Positions 20,598 through 34,200 of a stretch of 64,000 nucleotides of DNA are shown here, in pieces. The DNA lies in contig OY744610.1 in assembly GCA_963556255.1 (NCBI GenBank), positions 13,413,588 to 13,477,587 of the forward strand, read 5' to 3'. The DNA comes from Allolobophora icterica. Lineage: Eukaryota; Annelida; Clitellata; Crassiclitellata; Lumbricidae. The notes beneath the pieces are model-generated. The model did no database searches and was not told the origin of the DNA. It worked only from the letters and a program-made list of their open reading frames with translations. The position numbers and the translations under genes are program-made. Within the stretch, counting starts at the first letter, position 1, and each line of letters opens with the position of its first letter.

Positions 20598-20966
20598 GTA
20601 AGGTATCCCGATTATACTCCATTTACTCAAAATGTTTAAAAACTGAAGTAAACCTGATTGATCAGAGTCGCTTTAAAATAATTAAGAAAGAACAACACAG
20701 GTCAACAGTCGCTCGATGATTCCCAAGTCTCACTGAGTCAGATTAGACATTCCTACAACGCATGTGACGGACTCCAGCGGTAATTCAGGCTAACAGTTAT
20801 AGCAATACTGACTCAAATAAGTTTATGTAAAAGAGATGCGGTGAGGTAATCGCTTACTTAATAAATGCATCTCTCAGTTCATCATAACGTTTGTTCTGTG
20901 AACTAACGGTTGCCCTTTTAAGCCTGAACATAGGCTACATAGTGCAGCCAGAAGTCTGTGTTCTAG

Positions 20967-21833
20967 GTGCATATAAACAATGTGCAGCATACCTAAGAAA
21001 TACCGTTGTATACGAGGGAGCTCTGAATACGATGATGACCTGTGCAGCTGGACCTAGTGGTTCTGCTTGGTCTGTGAGGCCAATCTCAAACGCGACTAAT
21101 AGTTATCAAATCACCAAGTTTGACGACGTTATTTCTCCAACTTTAACGTGACTCTTCGCAATTGACGAAACGGGTCTAATTGTACTCAACGACTTACTTA
21201 CTTACTTAATCCTTCCAGTGCAGAGCTGCACATCGGGCAACGTAGTTCCTCCATTCTTCTCTGTCCTTCGCCACCTCAACAGCATCCTCCACCGTCATCT
21301 CGAGACATCTCAGATCTTCTCGAAAAGTTCCCATCCAGTTATTTCCTGGTCTTCCTCTCCCACGCTTCCCCTCTGGAGTCCACCTAGTCACTTGGCTGGC
21401 TCTTCTATCATTATTCATTCGGGCCACGTGTCCCATCCAGTTCAGTCGCTTTTTTCTAATGATGTTCTCTAGTTTATCCTGCCCTGTTCTTTCTCTGATG
21501 GTTTTATTTGTGATCTTATCTTTCCAGGAGATGTGTAAAATTCTTCTTTGCCACCTGTGATGTGCTGCCTCCAGTTTTTTCCTGTTTGCTACCGTCATTG
21601 GCCACGTCTCTGCTCCATATATAGCAGGGTGCTCAAAACTACAGCCTCATATAACCGGATCTTGATCTTCACGCTGCATCCCTTGCTTTTCCATATTCTC
21701 TCCAGTCTCCCAAAAGCCGCGTTTGCCTTCCCAATACGTATTCTTATCTCCTTGTCACAACTGCTATCCGCCGCCAACGTACTGCCAAGGTAGCAAACGT
21801 CATCTACCTACAACGACACTACAGATAAAACCG
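20967..21833 (+). pseudogene. Dead internal-type Ig1 exon of gene B, split by a LINE
   Basis: 20967-21192 aligns with the internal Ig1 exons of genes C and D (AYKQC, VVYEG, MMTCAAG, AWSVRP). It has a TGA at 21149-21151 where others have Gly (LTGLF), then is cut at CAACGA by a 618-bp LINE insertion. It resumes at CAACGACACTAC (21811), and similarity is lost after about 21833. The Ig2 and Thr-rich exons of this second module are gone. Confidence 0.82.
21193..21810 (-). mobile_element. RTE-type LINE fragment inserted in the dead Ig1 exon
   Basis: Minus-strand frames (21777-21595 and 21598-21206) carry LINE C-terminal sequence: RRILHISWKDKITNKTIRER, LNWMGHVARM and EGKRGRGRPGNNW, as in RTE-clade elements. 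The 3' end is a short (TAAG)n tail at the left boundary. A 6-7 bp target duplication CAACGA(C) flanks it. It is 5'-truncated and frameshifted. Confidence 0.78.
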
Positions 21834-22030
21834 TATCTCTTATTAGATATAATGGTCATATAATGTTACAATTTTCTAGCAAGTAATGAAATCTTTTTAG
21901 CAGTTAATAAACTACGTCAATGATAACTACGGCTTTTGAAACGACTTACAGCTCATGTGATGCGATATTTTATTCCCTGTCATTTCAGTAGCTTTAGTAT
22001 AAAAAATGATTTTTTGGCTTTGCATTTCAG

Positions 22031-22371
22031 ACGGGAATAATCCGACAGACATCTACGACGAATGTGTCGTGAAGGCCGCACTCTATGCAAGATGTGACGG
22101 ATGTTGTCATGGCAACTCGGTCTGTGGAGTTATTGTGACAATAAGAGATGACAGTCGTTGGTTGATATACGATTCCTTTTGCAATGATAACAAATGCGAG
22201 ATGGTTGTTGTCAGCGCCTCGAGTTTGCCCTGCAATTCGAAATTGTTGACCGAGAAAAAAATAACAATTTCTGGAGTCGGTGATTATGTATATGCGGGAA
22301 ATAGCGTCCACATTGGACCGAATAAGAATGATTGTACTGAATCGTGTCGGAGAATGATGAGTCTACCATGA
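22031..22371 (+). CDS. Gene B terminal exon, Cys-rich domain
   Basis: 341 nt after TTTCAG ending TGA. Landmarks: [55 protein letters not shown] and SCRRMM. It has more Cys than gene A. It is fully open although upstream exons are damaged. Confidence 0.78.
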
Positions 22372-25128
22372 TAGTAACAAAACCGGTCAGAAAACATTCA
22401 CCTTAAGTGACATAAAATTAATGACTCATCAAGCTTCGCATGATAACGTCTTATAATGATAATATAATGCATTTTCAAATGAAACATGGTTCTTCTTGTC
22501 ACGTTCGCGTGAGGGTCCTGTCCAAAATGCGCCCCTAGCCAACTCAGCTATAATGAGTACACACTGATCGATGAGTGTCCCACTGTCGGTGAAAAGATGA
22601 GACAGCACGAGGAAGACTATGGGTCAGACGCCCTCATATGCAGATGCGAAGAAAATGAAGTCGCTATCACTTCATACCCATGGCTGCCTCAGGACGAACT
22701 TAAGGGACTGCTCTTCTTCGTGGTTTATTATTGATTAGCTCAAAGCACCACAGTGTATTCATGGTGCAGTCTGTTGCGTGTCGACTTTACCCATTGCACA
22801 GTTGTGTCTATTCGTCATCCAATCACTTTTGCACAAAAGTCACTACAAGCTGCGCAGTGGTTATGCTTTCACGAGATTTACTGAGGACACATTTCGACAT
22901 TTGAAGCATAAATATTAAGTTCGGCACAAGCAGGAGTTACCGCAATAAAAAAATACTCTCGATTTAATTATAATTATACACACAGCAAATTGTATTGCTG
23001 TGTATTGCAGTATACTCTTAGTATTATTAGTTCTTCGTTAGAAACAATCTACTGAGCAGAGTTCCATTGTTCCGTTAGGACTTGTATGATAGCCACGCAG
23101 CTATCATGTCGGAATTTGCAACTTATCTGGAAAGTCGATAGACTCGAAAGTGCATCTGGCCTAGCTAGTTGAGAGGCGCTTCACAGTAGAAAGAATAGGA
23201 GGAGGAGAAGGAGGAAGAGGATGGGAAGGAGAAAAAGTAGGAGAGAAAGAGTCAGAGGAGGAAGGGCAGGAGGAACAGAAGAAGGAGGAGGAACAGGAGG
23301 AGGAAGAAGAGGAAGGGAGTAAGATGAGGAGGAGAAGGATGAAGAGAAGGAGGAGAAGGATGAAGTGGAAGAAGAGCAGGAGAAGGAGGAGGAGAATGAC
23401 GAAGAAGAGGAAAAGGAGTAGGAAGAGGAGGAGAACAAAGGAGAACGAAGAGCTGATAAAAAAAAGGAGGAAGAAAAGGAGGAGGAAGAGGAAAAGGAAG
23501 AGAAGGATAGGCGGAGGAGCAGAAGGTAGAGGATGAGATAGGTAAGAGAAGCAGACTGAGGAGGAAGAGGAGCAAAAGGTGGAAGAGATGAGGAGGAATG
23601 GAAGGAAGAGGAGGAGGAGAAGGAGGAACAGAAAGAGCAGAAGGAGGAGGAAGATAGTCGTCCACGCTGAGGCTGAGTCTCGGAGTTGCAGCTGGTGACT
23701 CGTCGCCGAGAGCCCCGCGGAAGACAAAGGCGTCGACGCAGAATTAATGTATCTGTTCAGAAGAGACATTTGTGGCGTGTGACCAGCGTATGGGGAAAGG
23801 GGATTCCCACAGGAAAGGTATCGATTAATAGTAGGTCATACAACACTTTCTATGGAGCATGTAGAAATCAGTTAATTAAATATTTACATATTCGATGATA
23901 AGGCAAAGAAGCGAGCATACAAAGCGGACATATTGCAGAAGCCCTTTCGCTGTTGGACGTAAAAAAACGCGTCCAGGTCAAAGACCATCTAGGTCAATTA
24001 TTTGAACTGACCTTAACTTGACGACTTAATCGATTCTCAGCTCTCCCCGTTCTGTCAGATAATTATGTAATGTCATACGGAGCTTAACTTGAGACAAAAG
24101 TCATAGATTGATCCTTTGTTCAGTATTTTCATGACGTTATTTAAGTGAAATTTTTGGATTTTATTTGCGATCAGAATAAAGATTACAGATTAAGAGATAA
24201 TAATAAACTCTGCTTGACCTGACAATAGGCGCCTATCGCATGAACAGCTACGTTGCTTCCCATCGAAACCATAGGCGAAATTTTATATATCACTAAGTTA
24301 GCGAAAGAATGCATGCGTTCCAATGTTTTACGACATCTTATGGCTTAAAAGTTTTTCATGAAACTTTTGTCTGTTTGTGAAAGAATGAAAATCTGTTTTT
24401 ATAAAATGGAAATAAGTGAATTGAAGGTGTCCAAGCTTAGTCTATATCGGATAAACGTAAGCTTAATCCTTCACACCAAGCAGAGTATAAGCGCCGAAAG
24501 TCTAATTTATGGCTTTTATTCCAACCTATGAAAACCTTACTTTAATAATCAATCCCTAGTTGAGTCCAAAAATTCTACAATGAATTAAACGCTAATGTGT
24601 GTGAGTTAATGCAAGAATGCAGATAGACTCTAAAACAAAAAACTGCTCTCCTCCTCCTCATCCTTCTCCTCCACTCTAAGTCTGCCTTGAGAATTTATTG
24701 ACATCTCGACGTCTTTCTTCTGATAAAATAGCAGAGGCATTACATAAATGTGTATTACATTAGCAGTAGGCTACATTTATTTACACTTTAGCCTACAATC
24801 ATTCGCCGTTTACATTAATTTTAGGTAAGATTCAGTTGTCATAAAAATATTGATGTTCTTACTCTTTCGGGTGAGCAAGAAGAAACGTCCCATACAACGA
24901 ATTTTAATGACCTACGATTAGACGTTGTCAAATTGTTTTTCAGAAGTCATAAAATTATAGATCTTATTTTCGTTGAATTTATTATTGCTAATTAAATAGG
25001 CCTACTGGTGTCATATAAGTCTTGTTTTAGTTCAAACGCTAATCAAATGCAGTTTCTTTATCTAGAAATTATACCAATGTTTCGAAAATATTGAGTTCGT
25101 GATATCATCGGGAATGCTAATGATGTTA
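22372..25128. other. Intergenic region between genes B and C
   Basis: No gene seen. 22530-22560 matches a SINE fragment found at 38965 and 60320 (AGCCAACTCAGCTATAATG or close). 23035-23180 belongs to an interspersed repeat also at 39880-40190. A purine tract follows, then AT-rich sequence. From about 24200 the sequence aligns with the gene D upstream region (46060 onward). Confidence 0.6.
23186..23654 (+). repeat. Purine-only (GGA/GAA) low-complexity tract, about 470 bp
   Basis: Almost uninterrupted A and G with GGAGGA and GAAGGA motifs; the other strand reads as long Ser/Leu/Phe/Pro frames that are only translations of the tract. Such mirror-like purine runs can form triplex DNA; not shown here. 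Confidence 0.9.
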
Positions 25129-25136
25129 TTGACGTC
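25129..25136 (+). promoter_or_regulatory. Conserved TTGACGTC element upstream of gene C
   Basis: Same octamer, 85 nt before the gene C start codon, within GATATCATCGGGAATGCTAA...TTATTGACGTC. Spacing equals that in gene D and is 3 nt shorter than in gene B. Confidence 0.42.
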
Positions 25137-25221
25137 GCGTAGAATAATGGACGCAACGAGAAACATAAGTCTTCCCAACTTATCAGAATGCATTCAGACG
25201 AACAGTAGTCAGACACATATC

Positions 25222-25288
25222 ATGGGAAATGTTCAGTTAAAGTTCATTCTGTTCTTTGTTTGCGTTATCTTTCTAGAAACAACAAAAG
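25222..25288 (+). CDS. Gene C signal-peptide exon
   Basis: 22 codons with core [13 protein letters not shown] and ending ETTK before GTAAGT. An in-frame upstream ATG at 25099 exists, but its extension would bury the hydrophobic segment and is not shared by gene B. Confidence 0.8.
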
Positions 25289-28200
25289 GTAAGTCATTCA
25301 CAATATTACTCAGTTTCTCAAGATGCCTATAATTATCAGGAGAAAACCTGCAATATTATTTATTCGCTTGTAAATGTACAAAGAGAAACATAGTAGGCCT
25401 AACAGTTACCAGATAGTTCTCAACTTTCACTGAGACGGATTCGTCCTTCCTAAAATCAATGACTGTCGTCTGTAAATTCAACAAGCTGTGGATCGCAGAC
25501 CGTCACTGTAGTTCAGTCTACCGTTAATGGCTGCATTGCCTTAATCGTAATCGTAATCTCCAAACTTCTAAGGCGCCACTCGAAGGGCAAGAGCAGGGCA
25601 CCAGTCTATTCACAAACGCTACGTCAAATCAGAGGGGGTTTCCAGAGAGTAGTCCAAAAGAAGTCCGAGTCCAGTTTAGAGAAGGCCAAACCAAATCAGA
25701 GGGGGTTTCCAGAGAGTAGTCCAAAAGAGGTCCAAGTCCGACTTCCAGGGTACCAGATCAAGAGAGGCAGGCTTATAAATATGAAATAGAACAATCGATG
25801 TCATCACTTAACTGCCTCCTGCTACGCATAGCCTGTGATCTAACGGTTGCGAATTAGAGTGTGCTGAATCTAGCTGATTCTGTACTTTTCAGTGAATATT
25901 CATTACGAAAATACGTCATTATTGCAAAAGAATTTGTATTTCAGGTACATACGAGCAATGTCTAACGACCCTAAGAAATACCGTTGTTTACGAGGGAACA
26001 TTGAATACGATGATGACCTGTGCAGCTGGATCTAATGGTTCTGCATGGTCTGTTAGGCCATCCTCAGACCAGATTACAATATATCAAATCACCAATTTTA
26101 CAGGTGTTGTTAATTCGACTTTAACGGGACTCTACGCAGTTGACGAAAATGGTTTAATTGTACTCAACGCTACTGGAAATAAAACCGGAGGACTGATATC
26201 TACTGCAGGAGCATACACAGTTCAATTTGCAAACAGCACCAACAAGATCACCGCAAAATTAGTTGTCATTCGTAAGTAAAGTAATTTTTCGACTTCGAGT
26301 ATAGAAAATTGTCAAAAGATTTAAGTGAAAAAAGGCAGTAGCTTTTATACGGTAACTGACAAATGAAAGCGCAAAATATTCTATACAATTGGAAATATTT
26401 TATGGACATAAGTCTTACATGCGAAACTAAGTTTAGCCATCGATTCGTCGATTAACAAAGCTGCTTTTCAGAAATTTATATTTAACAACAGGTAGCGAGG
26501 AAATAAAAAGAAGAATATCCATAGGAAAAGATGCATTTTATAAAAGAGGAGAGCTGATGAGAGGAAGCTTAAGCAAGAAACTAAAGAAGAGAATGGTAAA
26601 GACACTGGTGTGGAGTGTTGTTCTGTACGGCTCCGAGACATGGACAATGAGGAAGGACGACATAAAAAGATTGGAGGCCTTCGAGATGTGGGTGTGGCGC
26701 AGAATGGAGAGGGTTAGCTGGGCGGAACGGAGGACGAACGAGGAAATCCTGCAAAAGGGTAGAAGAACAGAGATCACTGATAAGTACTATACGCGGACGA
26801 CAAAGGAAATGGATCGGGCACATCCTAAGGAGTGAGACACTGCTAAGAGGCATCATGGAGGGAAGGATGGAGGGAAAAAGACGCGAGGAAGACCGAGGGC
26901 AATGCTGCTAGACTGGATGATGACAAAAGAAGAAGGATACAGTGGACTGAAGAGAAGAGCACAAGACAGAGAACGATGGCGTCATTGGTCATACGAACCT
27001 GCCGGTCGGCAGAGAACATAAAGAAGAAACAGGTAGCATGAAATGATGTAGGTCTTTTCTTGCAAAATGAGTATTCCTGCCCACATAGGCAAAGCTTCAG
27101 GACTGAACTGTGGCCGTATGCATAGGAGGATCAGTCAGGAGTCCCACCAAGGGTGCCACCACCAGGGACCGAGAAGTCTGAAATGCAGCAGTCCCTAAGG
27201 TAAGATGGAGCAGAACCAACAAGTCATTTACTGAGCAGATATTGCGTTCATTCTGAGTGAAAAAATTATGTGTAGAAGGACATTATATCAACAATTGTAA
27301 TTGCAATTGGACTTAATATAGCGCTGCACTAAAAGGAAAACAAATCACAGATCTTTAAAACCTAAACGGTCAATGTCTACAATAAAAATTAGTAAGTTTT
27401 TATTAATTTCAGTGATATTTCGTCTTCTAGGTTCTGGTCCAATCTGTTCATGCAATCAGTCATCTTCCGCAAACGTCAGTGTATCATGCACGATGATTTA
27501 CGCAGATGTTACAACCTCTCCGATCAATGCAGTTATGAAATGGACAGTGAATGGACAATTCTATAAGAAAAGTCAACCCATAAGAACCTTCACTTATCCG
27601 GATGTGTGGAATTCTACATCGACCATCACCGTTCCTAACAGCGCTTCTTCGACCTACGACTGCACTGTTACGTTTGCTGCTCCAGAATTGTCCATTCCAT
27701 ATCTGGTAAAGAACGCACCTGATTTCAGTGCTACCTGCACAGGTGAGCGTCTTAAAATTTCGATAGAAGAATGTCTATAACAGATTATTGTCAGAAGATA
27801 GCAAAATTAGTTTTTTCTGGATGATCCTGGTCCTTTGGGAACTTTTCTCTTGGTAACCGATCCGCAACAAATGCAGTCTCATCTTGTCCCATCACAGCTT
27901 TTGCACATGATGATTGGTCTCAAAATCCTTACCAAAATATCTTTACATATAATTTCACAGTTCTGTGTGTGGATAAACGCTCTCAGAGGCGCCCGATATT
28001 GGCTCCTCCCACGAACACAGGGCACTACCGAGATAGACGTACACACGCAAAACCAGACAGACAGACAGACGGACAAACAGAAGCGCTGACACACAGACAA
28101 ACAGCGGTTATTAAGTCTGTCTATGCCTCCCTCACAGTGACTCCCGCCCGCCCTCCATATATCCCTCTTATGGGAGAGTAGGGGAAGACTGATTATAGCC

Positions 28201-31200
28201 GATGAAATATAACACGGACGCCCGATATTCGCCCCTTCATGAACACTGGGCACTAGGGAGATAGCTCTGTCACTCCCTCCCTCACTCCCTCCTTCACTCC
28301 CTCCCTCCATTCATGCCTACCTATCCCGTCATAATGACGGGCAAATCCACTAGTTATTTATAAGATTCCGTTAAAAGATTTCCAGCGCAAACAAAACCAG
28401 TATATCTATAAAGCATAGGCCTAACATTCTGTTATTGAAAGTATCTCTGCTTTTCGAGAGTTCTGGCACAGTATAAATAATTACACAGTACGTCGACTCC
28501 TCGCCGCTGCTGCAGTCAGAATGTGTGACATTATAAATAACTAAGCCCCGCCCACTGTGACGACATTATAAATACCTAAGCCCCGCCCACTGTCGTCCGC
28601 CATTTTGAACATGAGCTCTTTCACGTTAATACACCGCTGCATCCCATCAAATATTTTTTAAACGTTAAAACAACATTGAGGACTACACGCCGATACACCG
28701 GAATCCATCAAATAAAATATTTTTTAAAAGTCACAACAAAATCGGGAACTTCATTAGAATTAACAATATTATTTTTAGCGTTAATTTCAGCTTAAATCTA
28801 TAAATCAAAAGCTACGCTTCAAGATGACGTCGTAATCACGTGACCAGAAAACCTGTCAACAGCCAGCAATGAGAGTCGACGTACTGTGTAATTATTTATA
28901 CTGTGGTTCTGGTCTTGTTTCGAGAAATAGGTCCGTTAGGCAGAAGGCAAAATAACTATGTTCTGATAAACGTCAGATGTTCTCGTGCAGTTTTTCTAGC
29001 CCTATGTTTCTTCATACTCGCATTTTCTTTATGACATTTCGAAATCACAACATAACTTAATTTTCTGCTCAGCGGTTACGATTATAAGAATTGATGTTTA
29101 CAAATAACAGCACTAACAGCAGAATAATTATTCAGCCTTAAAATTGGCCTTTAGTCTTTAGATTTTTGTGCATTTTTATTCAGCATGCGGTAGAACAACG
29201 ACTGCAACAACAACCGAACAACCTACAACTACTCGTCCAACATCGACAACCGAACAACCTACAACTACTCGTCCAACATCGACAACTGAACCAATTACAA
29301 CTACTTTGTCAACATCCACAACTGAACCACCTACAACTACTACTCCGACATCGACAACTGGACCACCTATGACTACTGGGCCAACAGGAAAAAGTAAGTC
29401 AACCACATAGTATTATTTATTTATGAAAAATGTCTACAATTTGAAGAAAACCTTCAATATCTTATTCGCTTTATGATAAGAAAAATAGCTGCACAGGAGC
29501 ACAGCCTCTCGATGGCTGTCAACAGATTCAGGCCTTCGCACAAAGACCATCGCTCTGTCTACCAATTCTACAGGCTCTTCGTGTTATAGAGATCGGGTCA
29601 GGTAATCGTTTATGTAATACCCGCCTCTTGTAATTATCTAGACCATTTGGCCTGTGATCTAACGTTTGCTAAATCACCCTCATGAGATGATTCATTTCAG
29701 CTAGAAATCTGTGTTTCAGGTGCATATGAACAATGTGTAGCATCCCTAAGAAATACCGTTGTATACGAGGGAACACTGAATACGATGATGACCTGTGCAG
29801 CTGGACCTAATGGTTCGGCATGGTCTATCAGGCCAACCTCAAATGCGGTTATCAATTATCAAATCACCAAGTTTAACGACGTTATTTCTTCAAATTTAAC
29901 GGGACTCTTCGCAATTGACGAAACGGGTCTAATTGTACTCAACGATACGACAAATAAAACCGGAGGACCAATATCTACTGCAGGAACGTACACAGTTGAA
30001 TTTGCAAACAGCACCAACAAAACGTCTGCTAAATTAGTTGTCATTCGTAAGTAAACCATTTTTTTAACTTTCTAATGCATAACAGAGCAATAAGGTTTGA
30101 TACAAGACGCCAAGGTTGTATATAATTATAAGAAACGTTATAATCAATCGCAGGCGCTTGCTAGGCATCATAATCGGCGACCCAGGCGAGATATCCTGTT
30201 GGATTTAGTCAGTATACATTCAACTCAAAGTCTAAGTTCTTCTGTCAAAAACAAATCAAGCTGCATTTTTAGCTTTTCTTCAGTTGCGCCATTTTAGCTA
30301 AGTTTCATCGCACTCTCGAATTAGACAGACTAAGTAGATCCATCGGTTGAGATATTATGCAGAATCGTAGAACGGTCTGCGGATATACTGCACAGCATGA
30401 ACAGATTATTCATGTAAGTTAACAGCGGCATCAGATTTTGTGTCCATCCTGGGAAGGAAAGCTGCGTATTAATAGAAAAGCATGTTAATTACATTTCAAC
30501 GACAAACTGTTCGTCTTACAATGAAAACGAGTGATTTCTTGTATTCTAGGTTCTGGTCCAATCTGTTCCTGCATTCAATTAACTCCCGACAGCGTCAGTG
30601 TATCATGCACAATGATTTATGCAGATCAACCAGTCTCTCCGATCAATGCAGTCATGAACTGGACAGTGGATGGTCAATTTTATACAACAAATAAACCTAC
30701 AAGGACTCTTATTACACCATATGTATGGAATTCCACCTCGACCGTCACTATTCCTAAAAGCGATTCTTCCACCTACGACTGTACTGTAACATTTGCTGCC
30801 CCACCGTTCGCCAATCCTCCATATCTGGCGAAGAATGCTCCTGATTTCAGTGCTACCTGCACAAGTGAGTGAGCGTCTTAATATTAAGGGGAATATCGCC
30901 AACATAAGATTGATGTAGGATAACAATGTATTGAATTTTGACGAATTTTGGTCCTCGGCAACTTTTCTCTCTGTAATTGGTCCGCAAGATCTTATCACAA
31001 ACTGGTCTCAAATGTTTGTTCATGTATTTTGATCTAAAAAAAATTCCTAGATCTGCATTTCGCGAAAATTCAGTTAATACTGATCTGCACATAGTAGACT
31101 AAAACATTCAGCAGGAATTCATAAAGAAACTACAAACTTATTTACAGTTATTTCATTTAACTACTTGGCTACTTGAGGAGGGGTTTATAGAGTAATGGTA

Positions 31201-34200
31201 GCACTCATCGCCAGGAAAGCAGCAGGAGAGCTGCAGTACGAGGTTCGATTCCCGCAACCCCCTCGGGCGGGCGCCTTGCATGGTTGCCACAACATGTGTT
31301 TAGTTAAAATATTGATAATTGTACTGTCATGTCTCAATGTGATCTTATTGCGTTTGTAGGTTTGAATTAATAAAGAAAAAGATTATTATTATAATTATTA
31401 TTATTATTATTATTAACATCATTATTTTTATTATTATTATTTCTCACAGGCTGGGTTTCAATAATCTGATCAGCAAGCGGCAGAGGAACCGCGCTCTGAT
31501 GAATGTCAGATGCATTCATTCAGATTCAGAAGACCTTTTTTCTAATCACATCTTCCTTTATTCCATTTCGAACTTAAATTAATGCTGAAATTTATATTCA
31601 ATGGTGACAATTCGGCTGTCGTATTGCTTAACTGGTTCTGTATCTATTTTTAAACACAAAATTTCAAAATGAACCTCGGAATCTGGCGCATTTATATATC
31701 CTTCTAATAATTTGTGATAGAATTTTAATTGAAAATAGAAGAATTAATATACTCTGAATCTCCATTTTAGACTACAAAACTTCGACAGTCTTCAAAGCTT
31801 TAGTTCTCCGTTGTTCGCTTTAGCATTAGCACTTTGTCTTTGAGTGTTTTGCTTACATTTTATTCAGCATGCGGTATAACAACGACTGCAACAACAACGG
31901 AACAACCTACAACTACTCGTCCAACATCAACAACTGAACCAATTACAACTACTTTGTCAACATCCACAACTGAACAACCTACAACTACTACTCCGACATC
32001 GACAACTGGACCACCTGTGACTGCTGGGCCAACAGGAAAAAGTAAGTCAACCACATAGTATTATTCATTTATGAAAAATGTCTACAATTTGAAGAAAACC
32101 TTCAATATCTTATTCGCTTTATGATAAGAAAAATAGCTGCACAGGAGCACAGCCTCTCGATGGCTGTCAACAGATTCAGGCCTTCGCACAAAGACCATCG
32201 CTCTGTCTACCAATTCTACAGGCTCTTCGTGTTATAGAGATCGGGTCAGGTAATCGTTTATGTAATACCCGCCTCTTTTAATTCTCTAGACCATTTGGCC
32301 TGTGATCTAACGTTTGCTAAATCACCCTCATGAGATGATTCATTATAGCCTGAAATCTGTGTTTCAGGTGCATATGAACAATGTGTAGCATCCCTTAGAA
32401 ATACCGTTGTATACGAGGGAACACTGAATACGATGATGACCTGTGCAGCTGGACCTAATGGTTCGGCATGGTCTATCAGGCCAACCTCAAATGCGGTTAT
32501 CAATTATCAAATCACCAAGTTTAACGACGTTATTTCTTCAAATTTAACGGGACTCTTCGCAATTGACGAAACGGGTCTAATTGTACTCAACGACACGACA
32601 AATAAAACCGGAGGACCAATATCTACTGCAGGAACGTACACAGTTGAATTTGCAAACAGCACCAACAAAACGTCTGCTAAATTAGTTGTCATTCGTAAGT
32701 AAACCATTTTTTTAACTTTCTAATGCATAACAGAGCAATAAGGTTTGATACAAGACGCCAAGGTTGTATATAATTATAAGAAACGTTATTATCAATCGCA
32801 GGCGCTTGCTAGGCATCATAATCGGCGTCCCAGGCGAGATATCCTGTTGGATTTAGTCAGTATACATTCAACTCAAGGTCTAAGTTCTTCTGTCAAAAAC
32901 AAATCAAGCTGCATTTTTAGCTTTTCTTCAGTTGCGCCATTTTAGCTAAGTTTCATCGCACTCTCGAATTAGACAGACTAAGTAGATCCATCGGTTGAGA
33001 TATTATGCAGAATCGTAGAACGGTCTGCGGATATACTGCACAGAATGAACAGATTATTCATGTAAGTTAACAACGGCATCAGATTTTGTGTCCATCCTGG
33101 GAAGGAAAGCTGCGTATTAATAGAAAAGCATGTTAATTACATTTCAACGACAAACTGTTCGTCTTACAATGAAAACGAGTGATTTCTTGTATTCTAGGTT
33201 CTGGTCCAATCTGTTCCTGCATTCAATTAACTCCCGACAGCGTCAGTGTATCATGCACAATGATTTATGCAGATCAACCAGTCTCTCCGATCAATGCAGT
33301 CATGAACTGGACAGTGGATGGTCAATTTTATACAACAAATAAACCAACGAGGACTCTTATTACACCATATGTATGGAATTCCACCTCGACCATCACTATT
33401 CCTAAAAGCGATTCTTCGACCTACGACTGTACTGTAACATTTGCTGCTCCACCATTTGCCAATCCTCCATATCTGGCTAAGAATGCTCCTGATTTCAGTG
33501 CTACCTGCACAAGTGAGTGAGCGTCTTAATATTAAGGGGAATATCGCCAACATAAGATTGATGCAGGATAACAATGTATTGAATTTTGACGGATTTTGGT
33601 CCTCGGCAACTTTTCTCTCTGTAATTGGTCCGCAAGATCTTATCACAAACTGGTCTCAAATGTTTTGTCCATGCGAATTCTATGACCAACATCTCCAACC
33701 ACTCGCGCTCCTGTTTCATGCACATTCGTGACCTCCGACGCATACGACCCATGCTCGACTTTAAAACTGCCTCCACCATTGCTACCTCCATTGTTCATTT
33801 GAAGTTTGATTACTGCAATTCTCTTTTCCTCAACCTTGAATCCACTCAAATCAAGCGTCTACAGCTTATCCAAAACTCACAAGCCAGAGCTGTCACTAGA
33901 AATCCCAAACATCATCATATCACTCCCATCCTCAAATCACTCCATTGGTTAAAAATCCCAGAGCGAATCCACTACAAAGTCCTATCACTAACCTACAACT
34001 CCCTGCAATATTCCCAGCCCAAGTACCTTCGTGATCTCTTCACCATTCCGACAACCCGCACCACCCGATCATCGTTCTATCTCAGTCTTTCTCGACCCCC
34101 AGTCACTACTCACCTCAAGTTCTCCAACCGAGCCATTTCCATCATAGCACCACGCCTCTGGAATGATCCACACCCTGAATTTCGCAGTTTCTTAGTGCCT

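Larger units (their letters stand above)
16602..22371 (+). pseudogene. Gene B: one-module family member with a frameshift
   Basis: Exons 16602-16668 (signal peptide), 17115-17441 (Ig1), 18638-18951 (Ig2), 19920-20597 (Thr-rich), 22031-22371 (Cys-rich, TGA stop). All borders are AG/GT, and all except the Ig2 3' end are phase 1. The Ig2 exon is 314 nt instead of a multiple of 3. Relative to gene C one base is missing near 18930 (GCACCTGATTTCAG against GCACCTGTTTCAG), so the Thr-rich exon would be read out of frame and stop within about 26 codons. A decayed second Ig1 exon (20967-21192, resuming at 21811) sits before the terminal exon, showing that B once had more modules. The other exons are open, so the loss may be recent, an allele, or an assembly error. 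Confidence 0.7.
29184..33665 (+). repeat. Near-identical tandem module duplication, offset 2648 bp
   Basis: 29394-31017 and 32042-33665 match almost base for base through exons and introns at a constant offset of 2648 bp. The Ig1 protein segments are identical, and Ig2 differs by one Val/Ile. The preceding Thr exons differ by exactly 36 bp. The homology continues less perfectly into 31018-31867 against 34746-36227. Confidence 0.93.

Noticed and set aside
23161..23769. A 202-residue Ser/Leu/Phe-rich minus-strand frame
   Set aside because: It is the complement of the purine tract; no splice sites, motifs or conserved composition.
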